From Sinorhizobium shofinae (GTDB taxonomy: Bacteria > Pseudomonadota > Alphaproteobacteria > Rhizobiales > Rhizobiaceae): a stretch of DNA of 64,000 nucleotides. The translations under genes and the position numbers were made by a program. The notes under the pieces are model-generated. The model was given only the letters and a program-made list of their open reading frames with translations, ran no database searches and was not told the origin of the DNA. The stretch is from the NCBI GenBank assembly GCA_001704765.1, contig MBFK01000093.1, positions 63,955 to 127,954 on the forward strand, in the 5' to 3' direction. Numbering within the stretch: the stretch's first letter is position 1; every line of letters starts with the position of its first letter. This document shows, one piece after another, positions 20,792-29,703 of this stretch.

Positions 20792-22291
20792 TCAATGCTC
20801 GTACTGGGTGAACGACGGATCGGCGAGGTCCGAGAAGCGGGTGAATTCCGACTGGAAGGCGAGCTTCACTGTGCCGGTCGGTCCGTGACGCTGCTTGGCG
20901 ATGATCACATCGGCCGTGCCCTTCACCCGCTCCATCTGCATTTTCCACTCTTCGTATTTCGGGTCGAGCTCGTCGCGCGGCTCCATGTTCTTCACATAGT
21001 ATTCCTCACGGAACACAAACAGCACCACGTCGGCGTCCTGCTCGATCGAGCCAGATTCACGCAGGTCCGAAAGCTGCGGACGCTTGTCTTCGCGGCTTTC
21101 CACGGCGCGCGACAGCTGAGACAGCGCGATGATCGGCACGTTGAGTTCCTTGCCGAGGGCCTTGAGGCCGGTGGTGATCTCGGTGATTTCCTGCACGCGG
21201 TTTTCGCCCGATTTCTTCGAGCCGGACATGAGCTGGACGTAGTCGACGACCAGAACGTCGAGACCGCGCTGGCGCTTCAGGCGGCGGGCGCGCGCCGCAA
21301 GCTGGGCGATCGAGATGCCGCCCGTCTGGTCGATGTAGAGCGGCACTTTCTGCATCATCTGCGAGCAGGCGACGAGCTTTTCGAAATCGGCTTCCGAGAT
21401 GTCGCCGCGTCGGATCTTCGAGGAGGACACTTCGGTCTGCTCCGAGATGATACGGGTGGCGAGCTGTTCGGACGACATTTCGAGCGAATAGAAGCCGACG
21501 ACGCCGCCGTTCTTCGCCTTGAAGGAGCCGTCGGGCTGCACTTCCGGCTCGTAGGCCGCGGCGATATTGTAGGCGATATTGGTCGCAAGCGAGGTCTTGC
21601 CCATGCCGGGGCGCCCGGCGAGGATGATCAGGTCCGAGCGCTGTAGACCGCCCATCTTTCCGTCCAGCGAATGAATGCCGGTCGAGATGCCGGAGAGGTG
21701 CCCGTCGCGCTCGAAAGCCTGTCCGGCCATGTCGATGGCAAGCGCCACGGCGTCGTTGAAGGATTGAAAGCCACCGTCGTAGCGGCCGGTCTCCGCGAGT
21801 TCGAAAAGGCGCCGTTCGGCGTCCTCGATCTGGCTCTGCGGCGGCATGTCAAGCGGCGCATCATAGGCGATGTTGACCATGTCCTCGCCGATGGTGATCA
21901 GCGAGCGGCGGAGTGCCAGGTCGTAGATCGCCCGGCCGTAATCCTCCGCGTTGATGATCGAGACGGCTTCTGCGGCAAGACGAGCGAGATATTGCGCGAC
22001 CGTCAGGTCGCCGACCTTCTCGTCGGCCTTGAGGAAGGTCTTGACCGTGACCGGGTTGGCGGTCTTGCCCATGCGGATGATTTCGCCGGCGACCTCGAAG
22101 ATCTTGCGATGCAGCGGCTCGTGAAGATGCACCGGCTTGAGGAAGTCGGACACACGGTAGAAGGCGTCGTTGTTGACCAGGATGGCGCCGAGCAGCGCCT
22201 GTTCGGCTTCCAGGTTGTTCGGCGCTTCGCGGTAATTCTGGTCCGCCTGATCCTTGGGCAAGGGAGCGAGCTTTCGCGCTGCGTCGTTCAT
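20792..22291 (-). CDS. dnaB: Replicative DNA helicase DnaB
   Basis: 499-residue hexameric helicase of the replication fork. The N-terminal DnaB domain starts at NNLEAEQALLGAIL, and the RecA-like C-terminal domain has Walker A GRPGMGKTS (about 224-232). The start at ATG 22291 is preferred over a longer frame reaching 22354, whose extra residues are unlike the family. No intein or insertion is seen. Confidence 0.96.
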   Translation of the reverse strand: MNDAARKLAPLPKDQADQNYREAPNNLEAEQALLGAILVNNDAFYRVSDFLKPVHLHEPLHRKIFEVAGEIIRMGKTANPVTVKTFLKADEKVGDLTVAQYLARLAAEAVSIINAEDYGRAIYDLALRRSLITIGEDMVNIAYDAPLDMPPQSQIEDAERRLFELAETGRYDGGFQSFNDAVALAIDMAGQAFERDGHLSGISTGIHSLDGKMGGLQRSDLIILAGRPGMGKTSLATNIAYNIAAAYEPEVQPDGSFKAKNGGVVGFYSLEMSSEQLATRIISEQTEVSSSKIRRGDISEADFEKLVACSQMMQKVPLYIDQTGGISIAQLAARARRLKRQRGLDVLVVDYVQLMSGSKKSGENRVQEITEITTGLKALGKELNVPIIALSQLSRAVESREDKRPQLSDLRESGSIEQDADVVLFVFREEYYVKNMEPRDELDPKYEEWKMQMERVKGTADVIIAKQRHGPTGTVKLAFQSEFTRFSDLADPSFTQYEH

Positions 22292-22618
22292 GGTAAGTCC
22301 GTGTCCGCCTCTAAATTCCGTGAGCCAATCGGTTTGCTGCCTGCCCTCCTCCAAGTCTAGTGTAGCTGTGCAACAGTGCCGGAGCTTGCGACTCAGCCAT
22401 TGAATTTTGGCGGTTGTTCACACTGATTCACAGGGGGCGCGGGTAATCCGAAACATGCCAAGCCGAGCATTGCGCTAAGGCCGAGGGCAGCCGCAAATCT
22501 ATCTGATTCGCTTTCCCGCGTCGTCCAACAATAGCCGACCCCGTGCTGTCGCGTGGCGGCAAAAGAAAAGCCCGGATCGTGGGGATCCGGGCTTCTCGCT
22601 CAGCTCAATCGCTGAACC
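22292..22618. other. Intergenic region between dnaB and rplI
   Basis: 327 bases without a supported gene. It holds the rplI terminator at 22568-22594, and upstream of dnaB a stretch that must contain the dnaB promoter and leader. No clear -35/-10 pair is convincing. Confidence 0.6.
22568..22594 (-). terminator. Terminator after the rpsF-rpsR-rplI operon
   Basis: Perfect 11-bp stem AAGCCCGGATC / GATCCGGGCTT with a 5-base loop. On the minus strand it is followed by TTCTTTTG. It lies 25 bases past the rplI stop. Confidence 0.88.
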
Positions 22619-23194
22619 TTATTCTTCTTCGGCCGCGAACTCGGCTTCCGGATTGAAGAAGTCTTCCGGCTTCAGGGCGTCTTCGTCGACGCCGTAGATC
22701 GCCTCGGCGGAGGTCAGGCTTTCGCCCTTGGCCTGACGCGCGGCTTCTTCGGCCGAACGGGCGACGTTGATCTCGATGACCACATCGACTTCCGCGTGCA
22801 GGTGCAGCGTAACCTTGTGGATGCCGATCGCCTTGATCGGCTGGTTGAGGTTGACCTGGTTGCGGTTGATGTTGAAGCCTTCGGCAGCCAGCACGTCAAC
22901 GATGTCGCGAGCGGCGACCGAGCCGTAAAGCTGCCCGGTCTCGCCGGCGGAGCGGACGACCACGAAGGACTTGCCGTCGAGCTTGTCGGCGACCTTCTGG
23001 GCTTCCGACTTGCGCTCGAGGTTGCGGGCTTCGAGCGTTGCACGCTCGGATTCGAAACGGGCCTTGTTGGCGGCGTTGGCGCGCAGCGCCTTGCCGAGCG
23101 GGAGCAGGTAGTTACGGGCGAAGCCGTCGCGAACCTTTACGGTTTCGCCCATCTGGCCGAGCTTGGCGATGCGTTCGAGGAGAATGACTTCCAT
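22619..23194 (-). CDS. rplI: 50S ribosomal protein L9
   Basis: 191 residues, about 40 longer than E. coli L9. The N-terminal rRNA-binding domain ([19 protein letters not shown], then [13 protein letters not shown]) is standard, followed by the connecting helix and the C-terminal domain. The extra length is an acidic C-terminal tail (many Glu after residue 160), common in alphaproteobacterial L9. It follows the DUF2232 gene by 34 bases and ends the ribosomal operon. Confidence 0.96.
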   Translation of the reverse strand: MEVILLERIAKLGQMGETVKVRDGFARNYLLPLGKALRANAANKARFESERATLEARNLERKSEAQKVADKLDGKSFVVVRSAGETGQLYGSVAARDIVDVLAAEGFNINRNQVNLNQPIKAIGIHKVTLHLHAEVDVVIEINVARSAEEAARQAKGESLTSAEAIYGVDEDALKPEDFFNPEAEFAAEEE

Positions 23195-23228
23195 GTTGTT
23201 TTCCTTTCAGTTTGGCATTGTTCGTTGG

Positions 23229-24182
23229 TTAGCTTTTTCCAGTCGGTGTGACCGCGATGGTGCGTCGCGTATCGGTCAGTCCGGACAGGAGGAAGAAGAC
23301 CGCCGGGATCGTGAAGACGAGCACCGACAGATAGGCGATCCACAGTATGGGAAGCCGCCAGGACTTGCCGCGCGTGCGGAAATGGAAGGAGGCGAAGCCC
23401 GAGATCAGGAAGCCCGCCCCGAATGTCCCGCAGACGAGAGCGCCGATCGCCGCCGGGGCGCCGCCCAGGAAGGTAAGGATCAGGCCGGCGAGGAAGATGA
23501 AGATGGCGTTGCGATGCATCCTGAGGGAAGAGGGGATGTCTTCGCGCGGCCGGACGGATCTTCCCGACATCTGCACGATCAGGGTCGCCACATAATAGGC
23601 GGCAAACAGCATGACGACCCAGATCGCGCCCTGCACAAGCGGCAGCGCCAGCATGAACATCGATTTGAGCTGGGCGATGGCGGCCGCGTCGGGATTGTAG
23701 AGCGGTTCCTGCGCCTTCACCGCCTCGACGACCATGTCGACCATGAGGTCGGAGACGCTTGAATCATATCCGACGATGGTGGCGACGATGATCATGCCGA
23801 GGGTAACGAGCCCGGCGAGGTGGCTGAGGATGTCGGAGAGCGGATACCAGGCAAGCGCACCCTCCGGACCGCCGAGTTCCGAGGCCGGCCGCGCGAGATT
23901 GGCGAGATGGCTGAGCCAACCGGCCGGAACGAGCGTAACGACAAGGATGAGCAATGCGAAATAGGGCGAAATAAGGCTTGACGCCGTCGCCCCCGCCACG
24001 ATGATCGCGCTGATCGCTGCGGCATTGCCCCAGCCGAGCCCGGCAATCAGGATCGGCAGCGCGGAAGCGGCATAGAGAACGATTGCAAAGGACGACTGCG
24101 TGTTCGCGCCCATCGAAAGAAGGGCGGCGGCAATACCGGCGAGGGCGCCGGTGATCAGCGATGTCCTGTTCCAGTTCTGCAC
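23229..24182 (-). CDS. DUF2232 family membrane protein
   Basis: 317 residues with about eight hydrophobic segments spread over the whole length and a short charged tail. Members of this uncharacterised family lie between rpsR and rplI in many alphaproteobacteria, the arrangement seen here. The fold is related to YybS-type membrane proteins. No catalytic residues stand out. Its place in a ribosomal protein operon suggests growth-linked expression; the function is unknown. Confidence 0.82.
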   Translation of the reverse strand: MQNWNRTSLITGALAGIAAALLSMGANTQSSFAIVLYAASALPILIAGLGWGNAAAISAIIVAGATASSLISPYFALLILVVTLVPAGWLSHLANLARPASELGGPEGALAWYPLSDILSHLAGLVTLGMIIVATIVGYDSSVSDLMVDMVVEAVKAQEPLYNPDAAAIAQLKSMFMLALPLVQGAIWVVMLFAAYYVATLIVQMSGRSVRPREDIPSSLRMHRNAIFIFLAGLILTFLGGAPAAIGALVCGTFGAGFLISGFASFHFRTRGKSWRLPILWIAYLSVLVFTIPAVFFLLSGLTDTRRTIAVTPTGKS

Positions 24183-24367
24183 GTTCGCTGTCCTGCTGCA
24201 AGGGCAGTTAGGGGCGCGCCTTGGCCTGCCCCAACATGGGTTTTCGGCGCATCCCGCGCCGGTTCCGATCCGCGCCCACCGCGGAAGGGAGGCGTCGAGG
24301 CGCTCACCCGTAGGGAGCGCCTTGACGCAGAGTCGCTTTCCGTTGAGTCAGGCGACCAACGGACGGT

Positions 24368-24393
24368 CTGCCTTACGATACGACGTAAGGCAG
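24368..24393 (-). promoter_or_regulatory. Hairpin spanning the rpsR stop codon
   Basis: On the minus strand CTGCCTTACG and CGTAAGGCAG form a perfect 10-bp stem with a 6-base loop. The last codons of rpsR and its TAA stop lie inside the stem. There is no T run. It may be a processing, stability or readthrough-control element between rpsR and the DUF2232 gene. Confidence 0.5.
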
Positions 24394-24621
24394 CAGGCCG
24401 AGGAAGCGTGCACGCTTGATCGCCTGAGCGAGTTCGCGCTGCTTCTTCTGGGAAACGGCCGTGATGCGGGACGGAACGATCTTGCCGCGCTCGGAAATGT
24501 AGCGCTGCAGGAGGCGAACGTCCTTGTAGTCGATCCGCGGAGCGTTTGCGCCCGAGAAGGGGCAGGTCTTGCGGCGACGGTGGAACGGGCGGCGTACCGG
24601 AGCGGAAGAAACTTCAGCCAT
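24373..24621 (-). CDS. rpsR: 30S ribosomal protein S18
   Basis: 82 residues, normal for S18. [20 protein letters not shown] and [20 protein letters not shown] are the conserved core that binds S6 and the 16S rRNA platform. It follows rpsF by 24 bases. Confidence 0.97.
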   Translation of the reverse strand: MAEVSSAPVRRPFHRRRKTCPFSGANAPRIDYKDVRLLQRYISERGKIVPSRITAVSQKKQRELAQAIKRARFLGLLPYVVS

Positions 24622-24645
24622 TGTCTTTATCTCCTAGGCTTCGGG

Positions 24646-25095
24646 TTACGCGCGGTCTTCGCGCGGGCGGCGCGGACGGTCTTCACGATCGCCACGGTCC
24701 GGACGCGGACCACGGTCACCGAAACCACCACGGTCCGGACGGTCGCCGTCGCGGCGCGGACGGTCGTCGCGGTCGCGCTTCTGCATCATCGCAGACGGGC
24801 CTTCCTCGTGCTTCTCGACGGCGATCGTCATGTAGCGCAGGACGTCTTCGTTGATGCGCATCTGGCGCTCGACCTCGTGGACTGCCGGTGCCGGAGCATC
24901 GATGTCCATGAGAACGTAGTGAGCCTTGCGGTTCTTCTTGATGCGGTAGGTGAGGGACTTGAGACCCCAGTTCTCGACGCGACCGACCTTGCCGCCGTTT
25001 GCTTCGATGACACCCTTGTACTGTTCGACGAGGGCATCGACCTGCTGCGGCGTAATGTCCTGCCGGGCGAGGAATACGTGTTCATAAAGAGCCAT
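24646..25095 (-). CDS. rpsF: 30S ribosomal protein S6
   Basis: 149 residues. The conserved domain ([20 protein letters not shown] to about 100) is followed by a long tail of Arg, Asp and Gly repeats ([16 protein letters not shown] and similar) about 45 residues long. S6 pairs with S18 on the ribosome. Charged tails occur in other S6 proteins (in E. coli the tail is polyglutamylated), but this one is rich in Arg/Asp. It is the first gene of the rpsF-rpsR-DUF2232-rplI unit. Confidence 0.96.
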   Translation of the reverse strand: MALYEHVFLARQDITPQQVDALVEQYKGVIEANGGKVGRVENWGLKSLTYRIKKNRKAHYVLMDIDAPAPAVHEVERQMRINEDVLRYMTIAVEKHEEGPSAMMQKRDRDDRPRRDGDRPDRGGFGDRGPRPDRGDREDRPRRPREDRA

Positions 25096-25467
25096 TGTGG
25101 CTTGCCTTTCTTGCGTTAATCAGCCCGGACCTCGGCGGCTAAGCCTCAACGACTGTTCTTATTGGCTGCAGAGAGCCGGCAAGAAAGTGTTGTATCGAGA
25201 CGGTCGAGAGCGGAGACACGGGAGGCCGGAACATCTTGTCGTTCCTGGCGGCCTCCGGGATGGAAGCCGGCCCTCCGTTCAGCCACCAGCCAGAAGACCG
25301 GGCGTTTCGAACAGCGCGCTTATACGGATTTTCAGCCGAAATGCAAGGCGCGATTGGAAGATCGTTGCGCCAGCCCGAAGAGTGGGGAGCGCCCGCAGCG
25401 CCAAGTTGCGGAACAATCGCTCCCCATCCTTGTTGGCCCCGGAGTTGGGAAACCGCAGGAGAAGAAA
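25096..25467. other. Divergent intergenic region rpsF / DUF326 gene
   Basis: 372 bases with no supported gene. Reading frames cross it, but the only convincing start on the plus strand is at 25468. On the minus strand it holds the rpsF leader, in which AGCC-GCCGAGGTCC-GGGCT (between about 25122 and 25142) can fold into a small stem-loop; this could be an S6:S18 autoregulatory site. Promoters are not clear. Confidence 0.5.
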
Positions 25468-25800
25468 ATGCGCCATACCCATCCGAAGATGCAGGAGTGC
25501 ATAGAAAATTGCCTGGCCTGCTACCGCGCCTGTCTTTCGACGGCTATGAGTCACTGTCTGGAGGCGGGCGGCAAGCACACGGAGCCAAATCACCTCAGGC
25601 TGATGATGGCCTGCGCCGAGATATGCCGGACCGCGGCGCATTTCATGCTGATCGGAACGCCCCATCACAGACATCTCTGCAGCGAATGTGCAGAGATTTG
25701 TAGCGAATGCGCGGCTGACTGCGAAGGCATCGGCGACATGGCCGAATGCGTCGATGCCTGCCAGCGTTGCGCCGAATGCTGCCGGCAGATGGCAGGCTGA
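25468..25800 (+). CDS. Four-helix bundle copper-binding protein (DUF326, Csp-like)
   Basis: 110 residues with 17 cysteines (11, 15, 18, 22, 30, 49, 53, 71, 74, 78, 81, 85, 94, 98, 101, 104, 105), spaced three or four apart along predicted helices, plus a His cluster (66, 67, 69). This pattern matches the DUF326 family, whose Csp members store many Cu(I) ions inside a four-helix bundle. No signal peptide is seen, so it should be cytosolic (Csp3-like). The start at ATG 25468 follows CAGGAGAAG. Copper storage or detoxification is inferred. Confidence 0.88.
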   Translation: MRHTHPKMQECIENCLACYRACLSTAMSHCLEAGGKHTEPNHLRLMMACAEICRTAAHFMLIGTPHHRHLCSECAEICSECAADCEGIGDMAECVDACQRCAECCRQMAG

Positions 25801-25830
25801 GGCACGGTTGCCTGGAGGAGACGGCGTCAC

Positions 25831-26874
25831 TCAGATCGGCGCCGGATAGAGCCGATGGAGACGGCGCATGCCGTTCAGCACGTCCTGCGAGAGCGCGACG
25901 TCCGCGGCGCCGATATCGGTCTTCAGCTGCGGGATCGATGTTGCGCCGATGATGACGGAAGCCAAGAAGGGGCGGGTCAGGCAGAAGGCGAGCGCCATCT
26001 GCGCCGGATTAAGGCCGTGCTCGCGCGCAAGCGCCACATAGGCGGCGACCGCCGGCTCCTGGTGCGGCGTGAAGCGGCCACCGAGGTCGCCGTTGATCGA
26101 CAGGCGCGACCCGGCGGGCCTAGCTCCGTCGAGATATTTTCCCGTCAACAGGCCGGCCGCCAGCGGCGAATAGGCAAGCAGCCCGACATCTTCATGATGC
26201 GACAGTTCGGCGAGATCGAGGTCGTAGGTGCGGTAAAGCAGGTTGTACTCGTTCTGGATCGTGGCGACGCGCGGCAGGCCGTGTCTCTCGGACAGGTCGA
26301 GCATCTTCATCGTGCCCCAGGCCGTATCGTTCGAAAGCCCGATGGCGCGGATCTTGCCGGCCTTCACGAGGTCGCCGAGCTTGTCGAGAATGGCCATGAG
26401 ATCGGCGGCGACATACTCTTTGTCCTGCCGCGACGGGTCGTAGGACCAGGCATTGCGGAAGTGGTAATGGCCACGATTGGGCCAGTGGAGCTGGTAGAGA
26501 TCGACATAGTCGGTCTTCAGCCGCTTGAGGCTGGCATCGAGGGCTTCGTCAATTCCCTCCGGCGTCATCGGCCCGCCGTTACGGATGTAGGGACGGCCGG
26601 AGCCGGCGACCTTCGTGGCAATCACCACGTCGTCGCGCCGGCGGCGGGCTGCCAGCCAGTCACCGATGATGCGCTCGGTATTGCCGTAGGTTTCGGCCGA
26701 AAGCGGCGTGGTTGGATAAAGTTCGGCGGTGTCGATGAAGTTGACGCCCCGTTCGACTGCATAGTCAAGCTGCCCGTGGGCTTCGATCGGCGTATTCTGG
26801 GAGCCCCAGGTCATCGTGCCGAGGCAGATTTCGGAAACCTTGATGCCGGTGCGGCCGAGCGTGTTGTAGCGCAT
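25831..26874 (-). CDS. Aldo/keto reductase
   Basis: 347-residue NADPH-dependent oxidoreductase with a TIM-barrel fold. The catalytic set is visible: Asp and Tyr in FIDTAELYPTTPLSAETYG, Lys in VIATKVAG and His in LYQLHWPNRGH. The extended segment after the Asp resembles the Tas/YajO branch. Length is typical of that branch. The substrate is unknown. It is convergent with the DUF326 gene and divergent from fabD. Confidence 0.9.
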   Translation of the reverse strand: MRYNTLGRTGIKVSEICLGTMTWGSQNTPIEAHGQLDYAVERGVNFIDTAELYPTTPLSAETYGNTERIIGDWLAARRRRDDVVIATKVAGSGRPYIRNGGPMTPEGIDEALDASLKRLKTDYVDLYQLHWPNRGHYHFRNAWSYDPSRQDKEYVAADLMAILDKLGDLVKAGKIRAIGLSNDTAWGTMKMLDLSERHGLPRVATIQNEYNLLYRTYDLDLAELSHHEDVGLLAYSPLAAGLLTGKYLDGARPAGSRLSINGDLGGRFTPHQEPAVAAYVALAREHGLNPAQMALAFCLTRPFLASVIIGATSIPQLKTDIGAADVALSQDVLNGMRRLHRLYPAPI

Positions 26875-27203
26875 GCGGTGACGTTCCTTGTGCTGGCGAA
26901 TGCGCGCCGGCGGGAGGAAGAGGCGCGCCGCCCTCGAATAGGGTGATGCCGCAACCTGGAGGATATCGAGCGGGTGCGGCGATGCGGGGCAAACTTACGC
27001 CTTGGTTGACGAAGATCAAGGGCAAAAGCCCGCAACGGGAAGAGCTGCGCGCTTGACTCGCCGTTCAGGAATGTGAATGGAGAGGAAAAGACGGGTGGGG
27101 TAAGTTGGGCGGTCCGCGCCCGCATTCCGCTCGGAACACCAAGAGAGCAGATAGCGATGGGGCCGGAAGATCGCCCGTCGAGATCCAGGGAAGGGCACTC
27201 CTG
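26875..27203. other. Divergent intergenic region aldo/keto reductase / fabD
   Basis: 329 bases without a supported gene. It should contain promoters in both directions. A TTGACT at 27053-27058 is a possible -35 for fabD, but no good -10 follows at 16-18 bases. A short GGGC-AAAA-GCCC hairpin is present near 27020. Confidence 0.5.
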
Positions 27204-28148
27204 ATGAACATTGCATTCACGTTCCCCGGTCAGGGCAGCCAGGCTGTCGGCATGGGCAAGGACCTGGCCGAAGCCTTTCCGGAGGCCGCAGCCGTCTTCG
27301 CCGAGGTCGACGACGCGCTCGGCGAAAAACTTTCCGACATCATGTGGAACGGTCCGGAGGAAACCCTGACGCTGACGGCGAATGCACAACCGGCGCTGAT
27401 GGCGGTTTCCATGGCCGTGATCCGGGTGCTCGAGGCCAAGGGGCTCGATCTCAGAAGCAAGGTTTCCTTCGTCGCCGGCCATTCGCTCGGCGAATATTCC
27501 GCGCTCTGTGCCGCCGGGACCTTTTCGCTCGGCGATACGGCGCGGCTGCTACGCGTTCGCGGCAATGCGATGCAGGCGGCCGTCCCGGTCGGCAAGGGCG
27601 CGATGGCCGCGATTATCGGCCTGGAGCATGACGATGTCGAAGCGGGCTGTCACGAAGCGTCGTCGCTCGGCGCCTGCCAGATCGCCAACGACAACGGCGG
27701 CGGGCAGCTGGTGATCTCGGGTGAGAAGCAGGCGGTGGAGAAGGCGGCCGCCCTCGCCACGGAAAAAGGTGCCAAGCGCGCGTTGATGCTGCCGGTCTCG
27801 GCGCCCTTCCATTCTGCCTTGATGGCGCCTGCCGCCGAAGCCATGCGCGAGGCCCTTTCGAAGGTCGAGAAGCGCGATTCGGTCGTGCCGGTTGTCGCCA
27901 ACGTTCTGGCCGCCCCGGTCAGTGATGCCGGCGAGATTGCCAGGCTGCTCGTCGAGCAGGTGACCGGCCAGGTGCGCTGGCGCGAGACCGTTCAGTGGTT
28001 CGCTGCCAATGGTGTGACGACTCTATATGAGATCGGCTCGGGCAAGGTGCTGACCGGACTTGCTCGGCGGATCGACAAGAATGTCAACGGCATTGCCGTC
28101 AATACGCCCGCCGATATCGACGCGGCGCTTGCCGCCCTTCTGGCCTGA
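27204..28148 (+). CDS. fabD: Malonyl-CoA:ACP transacylase
   Basis: 314 residues; moves malonyl from CoA to ACP for fatty acid synthesis. FPGQGSQ at 7-13 and the active-site GHSLGEYSAL with Ser94 are intact. ATG 27204 gives the normal N-terminus; the longer open frame is not supported. First gene of a fabD-fabG-acpP-fabF cluster; no fabH or plsX lies next to it here. Confidence 0.96.
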   Translation: MNIAFTFPGQGSQAVGMGKDLAEAFPEAAAVFAEVDDALGEKLSDIMWNGPEETLTLTANAQPALMAVSMAVIRVLEAKGLDLRSKVSFVAGHSLGEYSALCAAGTFSLGDTARLLRVRGNAMQAAVPVGKGAMAAIIGLEHDDVEAGCHEASSLGACQIANDNGGGQLVISGEKQAVEKAAALATEKGAKRALMLPVSAPFHSALMAPAAEAMREALSKVEKRDSVVPVVANVLAAPVSDAGEIARLLVEQVTGQVRWRETVQWFAANGVTTLYEIGSGKVLTGLARRIDKNVNGIAVNTPADIDAALAALLA

Positions 28149-28174
28149 GCAACCCAATCACAAGGGAGAAATCC

Positions 28175-28912
28175 ATGTTCGATCTTTCCGGCCGCAAGGC
28201 TCTCGTTACCGGCGCATCCGGCGGCATCGGCGAGGAAATCGCCCGCATGCTGCATGCTCAAGGCGCTGTTGTCGGCCTCCACGGCACCCGCGTCGAGAAG
28301 CTTGAGGCGCTTGCCAACACGCTTGGCGAGCGTGTCCAGATCTTCCCGGCAAATCTTTCCGATCGCGCCGAGGTCAAGGCGCTCGGCGAGAAGGCGGAGG
28401 CCGAGCTCGGCGGGGTGGACATCCTCGTCAACAATGCCGGCATCACCAAGGATGGCCTTTTCGTTCGCATGAGCGACGAAGACTGGGACAATGTCCTGGA
28501 GGTCAACCTGACGGCCGTCTTCCGGCTAACCCGCGAGCTGACGCATCCGATGATGCGCCGGCGCTTCGGCCGCATCGTCAACATCACCTCCGTCGTCGGC
28601 GCGACCGGCAATCCTGGCCAGGCCAACTACTGTGCGTCGAAGGCCGGCATGATCGGCTTCTCCAAGTCGCTCGCCCAGGAGATCGCCACCCGCAACGTCA
28701 CGGTCAATTGCGTGGCCCCGGGCTTCATAGAGAGTGCGATGACGGGCAAGCTAAACGAGAAGCAGAAGGAAGGCATCATGGCGGCGATCCCGATGCGCCG
28801 TATGGGAAGCGGGGCCGAAGTTGCGTCCGCCGTCGCCTATCTCGCCTCCAACGAAGCGGGCTACGTCACCGGCCAGACCATTCACGTCAACGGCGGCATG
28901 GCGATGATCTGA
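28175..28912 (+). CDS. fabG: 3-oxoacyl-ACP reductase
   Basis: 245-residue SDR enzyme, the keto-reduction step of fatty acid elongation. Cofactor motif TGASGGIG (12-19), NNAG (86-89) and catalytic Ser139, Tyr152 and Lys156 (YCASK) are all present. It follows fabD by 26 bases behind AAGGGAG. Length and context favour FabG over an unrelated SDR. Confidence 0.96.
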   Translation: MFDLSGRKALVTGASGGIGEEIARMLHAQGAVVGLHGTRVEKLEALANTLGERVQIFPANLSDRAEVKALGEKAEAELGGVDILVNNAGITKDGLFVRMSDEDWDNVLEVNLTAVFRLTRELTHPMMRRRFGRIVNITSVVGATGNPGQANYCASKAGMIGFSKSLAQEIATRNVTVNCVAPGFIESAMTGKLNEKQKEGIMAAIPMRRMGSGAEVASAVAYLASNEAGYVTGQTIHVNGGMAMI

Positions 28913-29251
28913 CCCGCGCTTTTCGGCGGCCAGATGATGCAACCTGCAACCTGCCGCCGGACGCTCGGTCAGCGCCTTTGCGCGTTGATGCCAAATGCCT
29001 GAAATTCAATGTTGAGCAAGCGAATGTCGGGCATTTTCGGACTTTGCGGCAGACTTAAACCGTGTTAATCGGGCCATGACTGTGCGCAGTCGACCGGTCC
29101 GGCCAGGTTGTCCGGCAGCCCGTGCTGCCACGGGTTTCCGCGGTTTCGGTTGAATGGATTGCTCGGTGGGCCATCTTGGTCTATCAGGCGTGATTGAGTA
29201 CCGGCGCCAAGAATGGCGCCGCAGAGAAAACGAAGGTCGAGGAACTCCGAC
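28913..29251. other. fabG-acpP intergenic region and acpP leader
   Basis: 339 bases without a gene. Several short inverted repeats are present, the best being CGGCGCC (29202-29208) / GGCGCCG (29215-29221) with a 6-base loop, just upstream of the acpP ribosome binding site. No clear terminator follows fabG. The region probably carries a separate acpP promoter, since ACP is needed in large amounts; that is inference. Confidence 0.5.
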
Positions 29252-29488
29252 ATGAGCGATATCGCAGAACGCGTGAAGAAAATTGTTATTGATCATCTTG
29301 GCGTCGACGCCGAAAAAGTTAGCGAAGGCGCAAGCTTCATCGATGACCTCGGCGCGGACTCGCTCGACACGGTCGAACTGGTCATGGCCTTTGAAGAAGA
29401 ATTCGGCGTCGAGATCCCGGACGATGCGGCGGATTCGATCCTGACCGTCGGCGACGCCGTCAAGTTCATCGAAAAGGCCCAGGCCTAA
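29252..29488 (+). CDS. acpP: Acyl carrier protein
   Basis: 78 residues, acidic, with the phosphopantetheine attachment site DSL (Ser37) in [20 protein letters not shown]. It carries growing acyl chains in fatty acid synthesis. ATG 29252 follows GAGGAACT; upstream in-frame codons are not needed. Sequence and context between fabG and fabF identify the housekeeping ACP rather than NodF or AcpXL. Confidence 0.97.
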   Translation: MSDIAERVKKIVIDHLGVDAEKVSEGASFIDDLGADSLDTVELVMAFEEEFGVEIPDDAADSILTVGDAVKFIEKAQA

Positions 29489-29496
29489 TCGTTACT

Positions 29497-29559
29497 GCGG
29501 CCTCAAGGCCGCCGGCGGGCCGCAAGTCGCGGCCCGTACAGCCCTGGGGATGTGGGCTG
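29497..29559 (+). promoter_or_regulatory. Three stacked hairpins between acpP and fabF
   Basis: Three stems in a row: GCGGCC/GGCCGC (29497-29512), an 8-bp stem (29516-29523 with 29529-29536) and CAGCCC/GGGCTG (29539-29544 with 29554-29559). None is followed by a T run. They could protect acpP mRNA or lower transcription into fabF. Confidence 0.5.
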
Positions 29560-29703
29560 GCCCGCCTGGATTGCGGGTCGCGATCAGCAAAGCGCTCCCG
29601 CCTTTCCCTCTGATCGTCAAAGCTGCAAGGGATGCAGGGATCGGGCTCGTCGCACGCGTTCCGGTTCGGCTCCGGAATGGAACAATCAGGGTGGGTCACG
29701 GGT

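Noticed and set aside
24100..25119. 339-residue plus-strand frame over rpsR and rpsF
   Set aside because: Covers two certain ribosomal protein genes on the other strand.
27053..27081. TTGACT as a fabD promoter
   Set aside because: No -10-like hexamer at the right distance.
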